Positions 27,301-36,781 are shown, counted from the stretch's first letter. The stretch: DNA of 54,639 nucleotides from Bacteroidota bacterium (GCA_027621175.1 JAQCCM010000009.1:1-54639); one strand, 5' to 3'. Notes: generated by a model from the letters alone, not told the origin. A program made the numbers and translations.

Positions 27301-28507
27301 AATTGTGCATAATTTATTGTCAAATGCGATTAAGTTTACACCCAAGAATGGCAGCATAAAAATCAAGCTTATGTTGAAAAATCCAACCCTAAACTACCCA
27401 GAGGGATATTTCGCCTTAAGTGTGACAGATAATGGTGTAGGAATCAAGCCGAGTGAACTTAAAAATATTTTTGAGCGTTTTTACCAAGCTGATAACCAAA
27501 ACAAAAAAAATAAAGGGGTTGGGATAGGGCTATCATTTTCGCATAGCTTAGCTAAAATACATGGTGGAACATTAGCTGTCAAAAGCAAACTCAATGAAGG
27601 AAGCACATTTACACTTACATTACCCTTAGGGACTGCACACTTAACGCCCGAACAAATGATTGATGACAAAGAGCTTATATTAACAAATATAGAGATGCCA
27701 ATTCATCAAGCCAGTGAAAGACAAGAAGTTATTTTCTATAAAAATGATAACAAACCCCTGCTTTTAATCATCGAAGATAATATTGAAATAAACCACTACA
27801 TCGCTTCAGAATTGAGCGAAGATTATGCTGTAATTAGTTGTGTGAACGGAAGTAAAGGGCTAGAACTTGCAAATGAAAAGTCCCCAGATGTTATAATCAG
27901 TGATATCATGATGCCAGGAATAGATGGGCTGGAAGTGTGTAGGCAAGTTAAAAAAGACATTCAAATTAATCATATTCCCTTCATCCTGCTCTCGGCAAAA
28001 ACAACAAATGAGTCTCGAGTGGAAGGACTTCAAGCTGGCGCAGATGTGTATTTGATTAAGCCTTTCAATATGGATGTGTTAAAAATGCAAATAAGCTCTT
28101 TACTTGAAAACAGAATAAGAATCCACGATGAGTTTAAAAAATCTCCATTCGAACCAAGTTTAGTTGACATTAATGGAGTTGAGGAACAATTTATACAGAA
28201 TGTAATCGAAGAAATAGAACGTAATCTCGATAATGCTTCCTTTACAACAAATCTACTTGCCAAAAACATTGGGATGAGTAGAACTACTTTTTACAACAAG
28301 ATCAAGACGATAACAGGACTGAAGCCAACAGAGTTTGTACGTAACTACAGGCTTAAAATTGCTGCACAATATCTAGAAAAAGGATTTAGTGCCAAAGAAA
28401 GCATGTATCGAACAGGGTTCAATACTGCTGGATATTTCACACAATCTTTTAAAACTTTATATAAGATGACTCCATCGGAATATACAGCTCGTTTTAAAGA
28501 CGCGTAA
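24359..28507 (+). CDS. Hybrid two-component system regulator (HTCS)
   Basis: 1382 residues. After a signal peptide, the periplasmic sensor consists of two-component-regulator propeller repeats (several copies of LWFGTNDGLNKYD/LWIGTEGGGLSF, about 40-690) and a Y_Y_Y domain (about 710-800). One transmembrane helix (about 815-835) leads to a histidine kinase with phospho-acceptor His870 in ISHELRSPLT, NLLSNAIKF and DNGVGI of the ATPase domain, then a receiver with Asp1182 in ISDIMMPG, and finally an AraC-type DNA-binding domain (MSRTTFYNKI, GYFTQSFK). Such proteins sense a degradation product in the periplasm and switch on their PUL. It is divergent from susC. Its stop is two bases from the stop of the convergent GH2 gene. 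Confidence 0.96.
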   Translation: MKKTLRFLLLLPLISFSQQKADIFKNFTAKDGLSQHDINCIAQDNEGFLWFGTNDGLNKYDGYNFDVFKPINGNETSINGRIVQDIKKDRYGNLWIATLDGGLNMYHSKTERFKSFTSVIPEMGSYANRITISQDGVLWVQFQSKICYALIKENIDEMEFTLLENIEKSQKENTAKRIYTKDKAVFYETSKETYALQYNKTETGLQNIIYTPHRDAYFVKEMEGTNNSKWNLYSNRISYHQHESTTSISVIVTDEAATIDSKGVLWCVIDDRLSSVTYVQGKLRVDTIDFEALDFLTLKNNTVKSIYLDKTGNLWVGTNGGGVYKKTNNTFSFGHFNKDKASNSLGGNKVRSLHEDQFGNLWIGTEGGGLSFLNQKNKSYDFFNVYASTKDNFGISSNKVFSISENIIDSNNSILWFSTENGGLNRLLLNRNADPKSFRFKKYNKPERDGSNVFHRVIHSVMGEGKEQLWIGYYDHGLGLAKWTGKGENINFTFIDSPNENKQLSGKIIRDIYRDSYGILWLSTNNGLNKLDENSNDISKSTFVSYQHNPKDATSIGSNYTLQIFESADKTLWIGTIGGGLNKMIRSLDGTVTGFKRYNRKNGLFPDDVINSISEDNNGVLWVGTNNGLIAFNPKKETFQYYLASELHNPEMSEISAIKRNDGELVFGGINGINVFTPNNNTSTDIPPKTVLTTLHVMYEPVKPLKVIDGDIYLENSIAHTDHLFLDANINNFSLSFSALHYDNPLLNKYRYKLDGFDNDWIETSSALRIANYTNIPAGDYTFYVYGSNNNGTWSEEPASLKITIHPPWYWTTLTKILYFVLLVIVIILFKQYTIINIRRKRKLEFDRLEKEKEKELNAAKLEFFTNISHELRSPLTLILGPVEKLISKIDSLKKEDRLKSYNTIQSNADYLLKLTKQLLDFRKLEQGKTPLTCAHINVVSAIQKIREQFNSLADKKNISLEYHVPEKKVFVWIDLNKLEKIVHNLLSNAIKFTPKNGSIKIKLMLKNPTLNYPEGYFALSVTDNGVGIKPSELKNIFERFYQADNQNKKNKGVGIGLSFSHSLAKIHGGTLAVKSKLNEGSTFTLTLPLGTAHLTPEQMIDDKELILTNIEMPIHQASERQEVIFYKNDNKPLLLIIEDNIEINHYIASELSEDYAVISCVNGSKGLELANEKSPDVIISDIMMPGIDGLEVCRQVKKDIQINHIPFILLSAKTTNESRVEGLQAGADVYLIKPFNMDVLKMQISSLLENRIRIHDEFKKSPFEPSLVDINGVEEQFIQNVIEEIERNLDNASFTTNLLAKNIGMSRTTFYNKIKTITGLKPTEFVRNYRLKIAAQYLEKGFSAKESMYRTGFNTAGYFTQSFKTLYKMTPSEYTARFKDA

Positions 28508-28509
28508 AA

Positions 28510-30999
28510 TTATTCTACCTTTAACGAAACAGAAGCTGTTTGAAGAGAGTCAGAAGTAGCTTGAACAGTAATCAAACCTGATTTTTTTGTGGTTTTTACC
28601 ATTAGCATACAAAGTCCGTTGAATGCCTTGCGTCTATTCGATTGAAAAGCTGCCATTGTTGCTGGATCTCCATTCCCCACCGCAGCTATGGTTCCCAAAT
28701 CTGAGACGGAAAACTTGACCAAATTGTCAGCATTTGGACACAAATTTCCATCTTTATCTGTTATACGCACTGTAACAAACGAAATGTCCTGACCGTCAGC
28801 ATGAAGAGCAACTCTATCTGGAATAAGCTCAATTTTTGCTGGCTCACCAGCTGTATTTATGCGCTTTTTGGCAACCCTTTCGCCATTGGTGTAGGCAACA
28901 ACCTCGATTGATCCGGGCTGATAAGGAACTTCCCACATCAATCGGTAAGGAGACATAAAGGTACCCTCATAGCGCCCTCCTTCCCAGTCAATAAAATTTA
29001 TAGGAACAGGTGCTTTATCGATTCCCTTACGCTTTTTACCAAAAGATTTTCCATTGACAAATAACTCTACTTCCTCTGCATTGGTGTATGAAACAACTGG
29101 AATAATTTCGTTTTCTCTACCCTTCCAGTTCCAATGCGGCAGCACATGAACCATTGGAGCGGTAGTCCATTGACTTTGATATAAATAAAATCTATCTTTT
29201 GGAAGTCCACAAAGGTCTACGGCTCCAAAATATGAACTTCGTGCAGGCCAATCGCCATTCCAGTACCCATTCGTAGAATTATCTTTGCCGCCATAAGGAG
29301 TAGGTTCGCCTAAATAATCAAAACCCGTCCAAATAAATTCACCTAAATTATTTGGTGTTTTTTCCAATGCCTCAAATTCGATATCTGGTGGATAAGCCCA
29401 AGGTGGGCCAATAAAATCATAGCTGGTAATTTCTAAAGATTCGTGCTTCTCATACTTTTCAATAGGCAAGTGATAGGTACCACGGCTACTGACAGTACTG
29501 GCTGTTTCTGAACCATAGAAAATCCAATCGGGATGCTTTTGAACCACCTCCTCGTACTTTCGCGGTTTATAATTCCATCCTACCAAATCTAATGCTTCAG
29601 CTAACCCATTGTTTATTGGGGCTGGATAATAATTAAATCCAGCTGTTACAGGCCTAGAACTGTCTTCATCGCGACATATATCAGCTAATTTGTGGGCGAT
29701 TTCTCTTCCCTTGGTCTTATGTGCTTGCTCCATTATCTCGTTCCCTATACTCCACATGACAACAGAAGGACTATTTCTGAAGGAACGGATCATGTCACGT
29801 AAATCTTGCTCATGCCATTTGTCAAAATGTTTACTGTAATCATTTTCCACTTTTGCCATTTGCCAAACATCAAATGCCTCTACTTGAATCATCAAACCCA
29901 TTTGGTCACAAAGTTGTACTTGTTCGGGTGAAGGCGGGTTATGGCTGGTGCGTATGGCATTCACACCCATTTCTTGCATAATTTCGAGTTGACGTTCGGT
30001 TGCTCGCTTGTTTACAGCTGTCCCTAATGGTCCCAAATCATGATGTAAGCATACCCCTTTAAAACGAGTATTTTTATCATTGAGCTTAAACCCAAAATCA
30101 GCACCATATGCTATGGTTCTTATTCCGAAAGTCGTCTTGTAGGTATCCAAAACCGTATCGCCAAACTTAATTATCGTCATGGCAGTATACAAGTTTGGTT
30201 TGTCTAAATCCCAAAGCATGGGCGTTTCAACGCTAAGGGTTTGAACTGCCTCCACGGTAGTGTTTTGTTTGGTTTGAACCATACTGTTTCTGTTAGCCAC
30301 TTCTTTGTTGTTGGGGTCATAAATAATAGTCTGTAAGCTAACTTCTTTGTCACTATTAGCAATGTTTTTAACCTCTGTAAGAACACGCACTGATGCTTCG
30401 TTTTCGGTAATGTTTGGGGTAGTAATAAAAGTACCCCATTTGGGAACATGAACTTCATTGTTTATCTCGAGCCAAGTATTTCGATAAATACCTGCTCCTG
30501 GATACCACCTCGAAGAAAAGTCTTCTGGAGCCAATTGAACCGCAACCACATTTGATCCTCCATAATTTAAATGCGGACTTAAATCAACCGAAAAACCGAT
30601 ATATCCATATGGACGGAAGCCAACAAGCTTGCCATTAAGCCAAACTTTTGCGTTGTTCATGGCTCCATCAAAATGAAGCGTCACGTGTTTTCCCTTAACG
30701 GAGTTTGGCATGTCAAATTTTTTACGGTACCAACCAATTCCATGAAAAGGCAATCCACCACTTCGTGCATTGTAAGAGCTGTCAAATGGCCCTTCAATAG
30801 CCCAGTCGTGAGGCAGTGTTATATCACGCCACAAAGTGTCGTCAAAATCTTGTTGAAAAGCACCTTCCACAGCACCTTTATTAAACTTCCACCCATCATT
30901 AAAGCTTACTGGGTCAGTAGTCATTTGCAGATTACACGACTGAAACAATGCAAGTTTAATAAAAAGAAAAAAATATAGTAGTCTGATCGTTATTCTCAT
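28510..30999 (-). CDS. GH2 family glycoside hydrolase, lipoprotein (predicted beta-galactosidase)
   Basis: 829 residues from ATG 30999, which gives a lipoprotein signal with LFQSC (Cys22) and a 10-base gap to the sulfatase gene. The GH2 sugar-binding domain (FNDGWKFNKGAVEGAF, WYPGAGIYRNTWLEI) precedes the immunoglobulin-like domain and the catalytic barrel. There, TSHNPPSPE, MWSIGNEIME (acid/base Glu) and WIFYGSETAS (predicted nucleophile Glu) are visible, followed by GEFIWTGFDYLGEPTPYGG. The C-terminus has a DUF4982-like and an invasin-like beta domain. With GH86 enzymes and Leloir genes in the same locus it probably removes non-reducing D-galactose from oligosaccharides. Beta-glucuronidase or mannosidase activity is less likely but not excluded. 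Confidence 0.9.
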   Translation of the reverse strand: MRITIRLLYFFLFIKLALFQSCNLQMTTDPVSFNDGWKFNKGAVEGAFQQDFDDTLWRDITLPHDWAIEGPFDSSYNARSGGLPFHGIGWYRKKFDMPNSVKGKHVTLHFDGAMNNAKVWLNGKLVGFRPYGYIGFSVDLSPHLNYGGSNVVAVQLAPEDFSSRWYPGAGIYRNTWLEINNEVHVPKWGTFITTPNITENEASVRVLTEVKNIANSDKEVSLQTIIYDPNNKEVANRNSMVQTKQNTTVEAVQTLSVETPMLWDLDKPNLYTAMTIIKFGDTVLDTYKTTFGIRTIAYGADFGFKLNDKNTRFKGVCLHHDLGPLGTAVNKRATERQLEIMQEMGVNAIRTSHNPPSPEQVQLCDQMGLMIQVEAFDVWQMAKVENDYSKHFDKWHEQDLRDMIRSFRNSPSVVMWSIGNEIMEQAHKTKGREIAHKLADICRDEDSSRPVTAGFNYYPAPINNGLAEALDLVGWNYKPRKYEEVVQKHPDWIFYGSETASTVSSRGTYHLPIEKYEKHESLEITSYDFIGPPWAYPPDIEFEALEKTPNNLGEFIWTGFDYLGEPTPYGGKDNSTNGYWNGDWPARSSYFGAVDLCGLPKDRFYLYQSQWTTAPMVHVLPHWNWKGRENEIIPVVSYTNAEEVELFVNGKSFGKKRKGIDKAPVPINFIDWEGGRYEGTFMSPYRLMWEVPYQPGSIEVVAYTNGERVAKKRINTAGEPAKIELIPDRVALHADGQDISFVTVRITDKDGNLCPNADNLVKFSVSDLGTIAAVGNGDPATMAAFQSNRRKAFNGLCMLMVKTTKKSGLITVQATSDSLQTASVSLKVE

Positions 31000-31009
31000 G
31001 TATGTGTAC

Positions 31010-32731
31010 TTATTCTGGTTTAACCAAATGGGCACGCTCAGCCTCGCTATCCGTTGTGTAACGGACTACATTCATTGCATCATTACCTCTAGCTTGGCGT
31101 ATGGTTTTATACCAAATATTTCGCAACTCATTTAGTTTATCAGCATATGCTGTGCTGTTGGCTAAATTGTATTGTTCGTCAGCGTCATTTTTTAGATTAT
31201 AAAGTTCTTCATAAACTGCAGACTCACCGTTGAGGGGACCCTCAATAAAAGATTGGTAAATGGCTATTTGTGGGTCGTGGTTTGCATATAGCATACTGGT
31301 CATATTAACATTGTATTTTTTGGCAGTATCTATCAAGTATTGAGCAGATAAGTTTTCATTTTTATAATACCGAATGTATTTCCAATCTTTGTCTTGCACC
31401 GCCTCACAACGTGGGTTTCCAAAATGAGTAGACCATAAGTTTTCGGTAAATAAAACCTCACGAACTGGAATGTCCTTCCCATTAATCAAGTCATTCAGGG
31501 GCTTTCCCTGATAAGATTTGGGGATGGGCGCAGCAGCAAAAGCAAGCATCGTGGGCGCTAGATCAATAGTTTGCACCAGCTGATCACTTTTTATTCCACG
31601 ACTCCTCTTAGGGGCATTCGGATCATAAATAATCATGGGCACACGTGTACATACTTCATAACATAATGCTTTACCTCCCAACCCATTTTCACCCCAAAAA
31701 ATCCCGTGATCAGAAGTGAAAATAATGATGGTGTTTTTATCTAAATTTTGTTCTGTAAGTGTTTTCCTAAGATTACCCACAAGTGCATCTATCCCTGTAA
31801 CTGCTTGCATATTCCGAATGATTCGTTCGCGCAAGTCTTGCTCGTTGTCCACAAAATCATAGATATTTTGTCGATCATTGACATGCAATAGTTCTGTAGG
31901 TAGCTTTGGCGATTTAATTTCCTTTTTTTCTTTGTAATATTTTGGTAAAGGAATTTCTTTGTCACGATATAAGGTTTTGTAGGTTTCGGGATCGGTCGGA
32001 TGCATCTTCATCGTACTGGTGCTTGCACCGTGGGGCAAGTTAAAATTGATGCTCATACAAAAGGGCTTGTCTTTTGGAATACGTGTTAAAAAGTGCTTTG
32101 CGCCTTGAAGCTTGTGTTCGTTAGTTAAAAAGTCTGTTACTCCCTCACCTAAAATCTCAACTTGCGTATCATTTACAGCACCATTAAAAATCTCGTGTCG
32201 TTCTTTAGGATAAAACAAAAGATGTCCGTGGGCCGCATACCAATAGTCAAACGAGGCTTCCATAACCCCCGATTTATATCCGCCAACCCCGATGGGAACG
32301 TGATTTTTCCCAATGTATCCTGTATAATACCCGTTTTTTCGCAACACGACAGGGTATGAATCACCCCAAGCATCTGCTGACACACTCGTTCCTGAATTAA
32401 AATTTACTCCATGTTTTCGTTCAAATTGGCTCAAAAAAATAGATGCCCTACTTGGTGTGCAAATGGCGCTTGTTACATGGGCATTTGTAAATAGTATACC
32501 ATCTGCTGCCAGTTTATCTAAATGTGGGGTTTGAATGATCTCATTTCCAGTACAGCCCAATAAATCGTAGCGATGATCATCGGTGAGAATAAAAATAATA
32601 TTTGGACGTTCAGTTGATTTATTTTGAGCGTAAATCTCTTGATTTGACAACACAGAAATCAAAATCAGGATACATAATTGTAAAATAAAACGAAAGGCCT
32701 TAGTGTGGTAAATACGTAATTTTTTATTCAT
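31010..32731 (-). CDS. S1 family sulfatase, secreted
   Basis: 573 residues with a long signal region ending near EIYAQ. The sulfatase core has FILTDDHRYD (metal Asp pair 51-52), C91-T-P-S-R as formylglycine site, and FTSDHGIFWGENGLGGKALCYEVCTRVPMIIYDP in the second half, which includes the late metal ligands. Its first eight bases overlap the end of the preceding sulfatase gene, so the pair is translationally coupled. It is larger than the other two sulfatases and differs from them in motif context, consistent with a different sulfate position or a different endo/exo mode. The exact S1 subfamily needs profile assignment. Confidence 0.92.
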   Translation of the reverse strand: MNKKLRIYHTKAFRFILQLCILILISVLSNQEIYAQNKSTERPNIIFILTDDHRYDLLGCTGNEIIQTPHLDKLAADGILFTNAHVTSAICTPSRASIFLSQFERKHGVNFNSGTSVSADAWGDSYPVVLRKNGYYTGYIGKNHVPIGVGGYKSGVMEASFDYWYAAHGHLLFYPKERHEIFNGAVNDTQVEILGEGVTDFLTNEHKLQGAKHFLTRIPKDKPFCMSINFNLPHGASTSTMKMHPTDPETYKTLYRDKEIPLPKYYKEKKEIKSPKLPTELLHVNDRQNIYDFVDNEQDLRERIIRNMQAVTGIDALVGNLRKTLTEQNLDKNTIIIFTSDHGIFWGENGLGGKALCYEVCTRVPMIIYDPNAPKRSRGIKSDQLVQTIDLAPTMLAFAAAPIPKSYQGKPLNDLINGKDIPVREVLFTENLWSTHFGNPRCEAVQDKDWKYIRYYKNENLSAQYLIDTAKKYNVNMTSMLYANHDPQIAIYQSFIEGPLNGESAVYEELYNLKNDADEQYNLANSTAYADKLNELRNIWYKTIRQARGNDAMNVVRYTTDSEAERAHLVKPE

Positions 32732-34139
32732 ATTGAGGTTGTTCTTTCTTGGACAGTGACTTTCTTCTGTAATTACGTGTATTCGCTTCCTCTTTTTTCA
32801 CATTGTCCATGTGTGGATCGGTCCACCTTGGTATAGCTAATCCAGCATTCCAACTTTGGTATAAGGTAATCATTTCATCTACAACTTCCGGGTTTTCAGC
32901 CGAAATATCATGAATCTCTTGGTGGTCTTGTTCTAAATCAAAAAGCATGGTTTTATTTTTATACGCACTTTTGATCAGTTTAAAGTTTCCTTTTCTTATC
33001 GCGTATTCTTCGCCATTTGCCACACGCCAGTAAAGCGTTCTTTCTCTTTTTTGGGTGTTATCTTCATTTAAAAGTGGTATTAAATTAATGCCATCCAGCT
33101 TGTCGGTTTCACTCACCTCAATACCTGCCGAAGCTATGCATGTAGCAAACAAATCAAGTGAAATAATAGGGTCGTCGTATATTTTTCCTTTTGGCAGCTT
33201 TGCCGGCCAAGATATTACAAAAGGCACCCGAATTCCCCCTTCAAATAGCATTCCTTTATGACCACGATAAGGACCATTCTTTGCAGCATCTAAACGTCCT
33301 CCATTGTCACTTAAGAAAACAATCATGGTATTGTCTCGAATATGCATATCGGTAAGTAAATCTACCAATTGACCTATCCCTTTGTCAATTCCTGCAATCA
33401 TGGCTCCGTAAACACTTCGCTTACCAAACTCTATGTGCGCTGTTTTGTTTAAGTGCTCAATTGTAGCGTGGTCTGGGCTATGGGGTGCATTGTAAGATAA
33501 AAACATGAAGAAAGGGCTATTCCCATTATTCTTGATGTTCGATATAGCTTCATTGGTAAAGTCATCAGTCAAATAAGTTAACTCATCAGGGCGTATTTTA
33601 GTGTCATTGCGCTGTATGTGCATACGGTTTTCTTTTTGCGGAAAACCCCAATAATTCATATTTCCTCCCGAAAAACCAAACCACTTGTCAAAACCTCTGT
33701 TATGTGGCAACAGTGAGGGGTGGTTACCCAAGTGCCACTTCCCTATAGCATAGGTATTATAACCTGCTGCTTTCATTTTTTGTGAAAGAAAAATTTCGGT
33801 TAGTGGTGTACCCATAGTGCTATCTTCAGGGTCAAATGGAACATTGTGTTCATGCCCAAAACGTTGCTGATAGCGACCCGTCATAATACCAGCTCTTGAT
33901 GGGCTACAATATGGATGTGAAACATAACCGCTTGTAAACACAATTCCTTGCTTTGCAAGATTATCGATATTGGGCGTCAAAATATCCTCTGAACCATTAA
34001 AACCAACATCCTTAAAACCCATATCATCAGTCAGTATAATGATAACATTGGGTGGGTTGTATATGTTTTTGTTTTGAGCAGGTTTTTGCGCGTAGCAATT
34101 CATAAAGAAGGCACAAAAAAACAACGCCTTTAGATTCAT
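32724..34139 (-). CDS. S1 family sulfatase, secreted
   Basis: 471 residues. A short signal peptide (FFMNCYAQ) precedes IIILTDDMGFKD (metal Asp pair 38-39) and C78-S-P-S-R followed by AGIMTGRYQQRFGHE. FLSDNGG and GHKGMLFEGGIRVPFVISWP follow. It is a Cys-type sulfatase, so it depends on formylglycine formation. It lies ten bases after the GH29 gene in an operon GH29-sulfatase-sulfatase-GH2. The paired arrangement suggests sequential desulfation and exo-hydrolysis of sulfated galactan oligosaccharides, for example removal of 6-sulfate from L-galactose before GH29 acts. That order is inference from context. Confidence 0.92.
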   Translation of the reverse strand: MNLKALFFCAFFMNCYAQKPAQNKNIYNPPNVIIILTDDMGFKDVGFNGSEDILTPNIDNLAKQGIVFTSGYVSHPYCSPSRAGIMTGRYQQRFGHEHNVPFDPEDSTMGTPLTEIFLSQKMKAAGYNTYAIGKWHLGNHPSLLPHNRGFDKWFGFSGGNMNYWGFPQKENRMHIQRNDTKIRPDELTYLTDDFTNEAISNIKNNGNSPFFMFLSYNAPHSPDHATIEHLNKTAHIEFGKRSVYGAMIAGIDKGIGQLVDLLTDMHIRDNTMIVFLSDNGGRLDAAKNGPYRGHKGMLFEGGIRVPFVISWPAKLPKGKIYDDPIISLDLFATCIASAGIEVSETDKLDGINLIPLLNEDNTQKRERTLYWRVANGEEYAIRKGNFKLIKSAYKNKTMLFDLEQDHQEIHDISAENPEVVDEMITLYQSWNAGLAIPRWTDPHMDNVKKEEANTRNYRRKSLSKKEQPQYE

Positions 34140-34149
34140 TTGGTTAAAA

Positions 34150-35517
34150 TTATTTCAAAAAAAGTTCTATAACAGGAATCTCAACCTTAGGTGCACGAAC
34201 TGGAATTGTAATTTTAAGACCATCGTCTTCATTATTTACATCATCAAGCCAAGCTCCTTTTTGTGTTCCTAGTTTGAGCTCAGAGGCGTCATTCAAAATC
34301 TGTGCATATTTAACTTTACCTGCCAAACCAGGAAGGTATAATGTTTTAAATGGCCACTCCAATACATGAACATACAATCTGTTTGTTTTTGGATTATATG
34401 TCAAAAGACAATTATCGGGTGTTTCAAACTCCTCTGGTGCTGCCGTGCACCCATATATTGAACGACTGTTGTATTTCATCCAATCGTGAGTAGCCTCTAA
34501 ACGTTCTACAGCTTCTTCTTGAATAAGGCCACGGGCAGTTGGCCCTACATTTAGAAGCAGATTTCCTCCTTTACTTACTGTCTCAATCAACATCACTATT
34601 GTCTGTCTAATGCTTTTCCATGTATATTGGTCTCTGTGATAACCCCATGAACCAGAAAAAGTTTGACATGTTTCCCAGGGTACTTTTTCCCCTTGGTAAG
34701 TAACCCAGTTCTTAGGCATAAACTGTTCGGGGCTTTTATAGTCCCAGCCACCTTCTTCTTCTAAATCTAATCGATCATTTAGAATAATATTTGGTTGAAG
34801 CTTCCGAATTTGCTTGTAGAGTGCCTCTGAGTTCCAATATGATTTTCCCTTACCATTTTTCTTGTGTGGATAAGAAAAATCTGCAAACAAAACATCGATT
34901 TGACCATAGTTAGTCATCAGCTCAGTTATTTGATTCATAAGAAAAATTTGAAACTTCTTCTTGTCTCTATTTTTATCTTTTGCTAATTCCTCTTGGTTGT
35001 TACGCTCTGGATGTATGTGTTCGTTAACTAAGAAATCAGGGTGATGCCAGTCAATTAAAGAGTAATATAAGCCTATCCTGATATCTTCAGCCCTAAACGC
35101 ATCAATCAATTCTTTTAAAAGATCCCTTCCGATAGGAGAGTTCGTAACTTTAAAATCTGAATATTTTGAGTCATACATTGAAAATCCATCGTGGTGTTTA
35201 GCAGTAAAAACTACATATTTCATACCCGCATTTTTTGCGAGCTTAGCCCATTCTCTTGGGTTATAAAGATCTGGGTTAAAGTATTCTACATAATTTTCAT
35301 AATCCTTCTTGGATATTTGCTCTTTGCTCATTACCCATTCGTGACGGGCAGGCAAGGCATACAAACCCCAATGGATGAACATACCAAAGCGTGCCTCACT
35401 CCACCATTGCATTCGATCAACTTTTTCTGATGGAATTGCAAATTCATCAATATTTTGTGAAAATAAAGGGGTTATAAAAATTAAAAGCGTAACAAATAGA
35501 CTGTATAGATATTTCAT
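34150..35517 (-). CDS. GH29 alpha-L-fucosidase/alpha-L-galactosidase
   Basis: 455 residues with a signal peptide (FITPLFSQ). GH29 features are RFGMFIHWGLYALPARHEW, AKNAGMKYVVFTAKHHDGF, IGLYYSLIDWHHPDF and the nucleophile region IDVLFADFSYP with Asp213. LLLNVGPTARG and a C-terminal beta domain complete the enzyme. GH29 enzymes cleave terminal alpha-L-fucose, but some in porphyran loci remove alpha-L-galactose, which differs from L-fucose only by a 6-hydroxyl. With three GH86 genes and no fucoidanase here, L-galactose is a serious candidate. It is the first gene of a four-gene minus-strand operon and has a TAAATTTG -7 box just upstream. Confidence 0.9.
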   Translation of the reverse strand: MKYLYSLFVTLLIFITPLFSQNIDEFAIPSEKVDRMQWWSEARFGMFIHWGLYALPARHEWVMSKEQISKKDYENYVEYFNPDLYNPREWAKLAKNAGMKYVVFTAKHHDGFSMYDSKYSDFKVTNSPIGRDLLKELIDAFRAEDIRIGLYYSLIDWHHPDFLVNEHIHPERNNQEELAKDKNRDKKKFQIFLMNQITELMTNYGQIDVLFADFSYPHKKNGKGKSYWNSEALYKQIRKLQPNIILNDRLDLEEEGGWDYKSPEQFMPKNWVTYQGEKVPWETCQTFSGSWGYHRDQYTWKSIRQTIVMLIETVSKGGNLLLNVGPTARGLIQEEAVERLEATHDWMKYNSRSIYGCTAAPEEFETPDNCLLTYNPKTNRLYVHVLEWPFKTLYLPGLAGKVKYAQILNDASELKLGTQKGAWLDDVNNEDDGLKITIPVRAPKVEIPVIELFLK

Positions 35518-35534
35518 TTTATTAGTTATTAAAA

Positions 35535-35542
35535 CAAATTTA
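35535..35542 (-). promoter_or_regulatory. -7 box candidate of the GH29-sulfatase-GH2 operon
   Basis: The minus strand reads TAAATTTG, an exact TAnnTTTG match, about 18 bases before the GH29 start. I see no convincing TTG -33 partner at the usual spacing. Confidence 0.35.
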
Positions 35543-35653
35543 AATTGTATACCCTATAAATTAATGAAGAAATGTTTCATGTTGTGTTACAAATGGTTTT
35601 TAAAAAAAATTAATTCGATTTTATAGCATAGTTTTATAAAAATCATTTAATTC

Positions 35654-36781
35654 ATGTTCAAATCACAAAACGTTGTTGTTAAATCCCCCGGTCGTATCAA
35701 TTTGATTGGCGAACATATCGACTATAACGGCGGACATGTGCTGCCTGCAGCGATAGATAGAAAAGTCACCATGTGGTTTAGAAAAAAGGACAACAGCCTT
35801 TGTAAGGTAAACTCTGAAGATGAGGGTGCTTTTACTTTTGATATCAACAGGCCTTTACAAATCAGCGACACCCACTGGGAGAACTACGTACTTGGTGTTG
35901 TCGATGGCATTGTAAAAGCCCGCCCGGGAAAGCTTGGAGGTTTTGATTGTGTGATATCCAGTGAGCTGCCTATTGGCGCTGGTATCAGCTCATCTGCTGC
36001 GCTGGAGTGTGGGGTAGCCAAAGGCTTAAATGATTTGTTTGACTTGGAGCTTTCTAACCTTGAAATGATCGAGATCTCTCGCATGGCAGAACACAACTTT
36101 GTGGGTACTAAGTGCGGGGTGATGGATCAGTTTGCGGTGACGATGGGCAAGCGTAAAAAGCTGTTGCTTCTTAACTGTGAGACTTTAGACTGTAAGCTGA
36201 TTGATGCGGAGTTTGCGCCTTATAAGATATTGCTGCTGAACACCAATGTATCGCATAACCTGGCATCGAGTGAGTACAACACGCGAAGAGAAGAATGCGA
36301 GGAGGCCCTTGCTGTCATTCAAAAAGACTACCCAGAGTATCCATTTTTAGCCCATGTTCCAGAAGCAACCATTGAGACCTACAAGGAAAAGCTCTCTGGC
36401 AAAGTCTATCAGCGCGCACTTTTTGTGTCGCGTGAAAACGCCAGAACCTTAAAGGCTGCTGAGCTTATCCAAAGCGGAGATATCAAGGGTTTTGGCAAGC
36501 TGATGTACCAAACACACGAAGGACTGTCGAAAAACTATGAGGTCAGTTGTCCGGAACTCGATTTTTTAGTGGACCTTTCCAAAGACCTTCCGCAGGTGGT
36601 GGGAAGTCGTATGATGGGTGGTGGCTTTGGCGGTTGCACCATTAACCTAGTGGAAGAAGGCTTTGTCAATGAGTTTATGGATTTGGCAAGCAAAGCCTAC
36701 AAAGAACAGTTTGACATTAACCTTACCTCCATATTGGTAGCTACCTCTAATGGCGTAGAAACGATAAATTCTGAGTCATAG
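35654..36781 (+). CDS. galK: Galactokinase
   Basis: 375 residues, the usual GHMP galactokinase length. The galactokinase signature GRINLIGEHIDYNGGHVLP sits at residues 13-31, the ATP-binding GHMP motif PIGAGISSSAALE near 113, and the C-terminal SRMMGGGFGGCTINLV near 325. It phosphorylates alpha-D-galactose at C1 with ATP in the cytoplasm, the entry to the Leloir pathway. galT starts on the next base after its stop. It lies inside the polysaccharide locus and starts an operon with galT, a sulfatase-activating enzyme and a GH86 gene, so it should serve D-galactose from the degraded galactan. The end of a second, diverged copy is at the start of this window. Confidence 0.95.
   Translation: MFKSQNVVVKSPGRINLIGEHIDYNGGHVLPAAIDRKVTMWFRKKDNSLCKVNSEDEGAFTFDINRPLQISDTHWENYVLGVVDGIVKARPGKLGGFDCVISSELPIGAGISSSAALECGVAKGLNDLFDLELSNLEMIEISRMAEHNFVGTKCGVMDQFAVTMGKRKKLLLLNCETLDCKLIDAEFAPYKILLLNTNVSHNLASSEYNTRREECEEALAVIQKDYPEYPFLAHVPEATIETYKEKLSGKVYQRALFVSRENARTLKAAELIQSGDIKGFGKLMYQTHEGLSKNYEVSCPELDFLVDLSKDLPQVVGSRMMGGGFGGCTINLVEEGFVNEFMDLASKAYKEQFDINLTSILVATSNGVETINSES

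Noticed and set aside
35518-35653. Operator-like inverted repeat in the galK/GH29 divergent region
   Set aside because: The arms (ATGAA with TTTCAT, loop of about six) are short and AT-rich and do not resemble the susC/HTCS palindrome.
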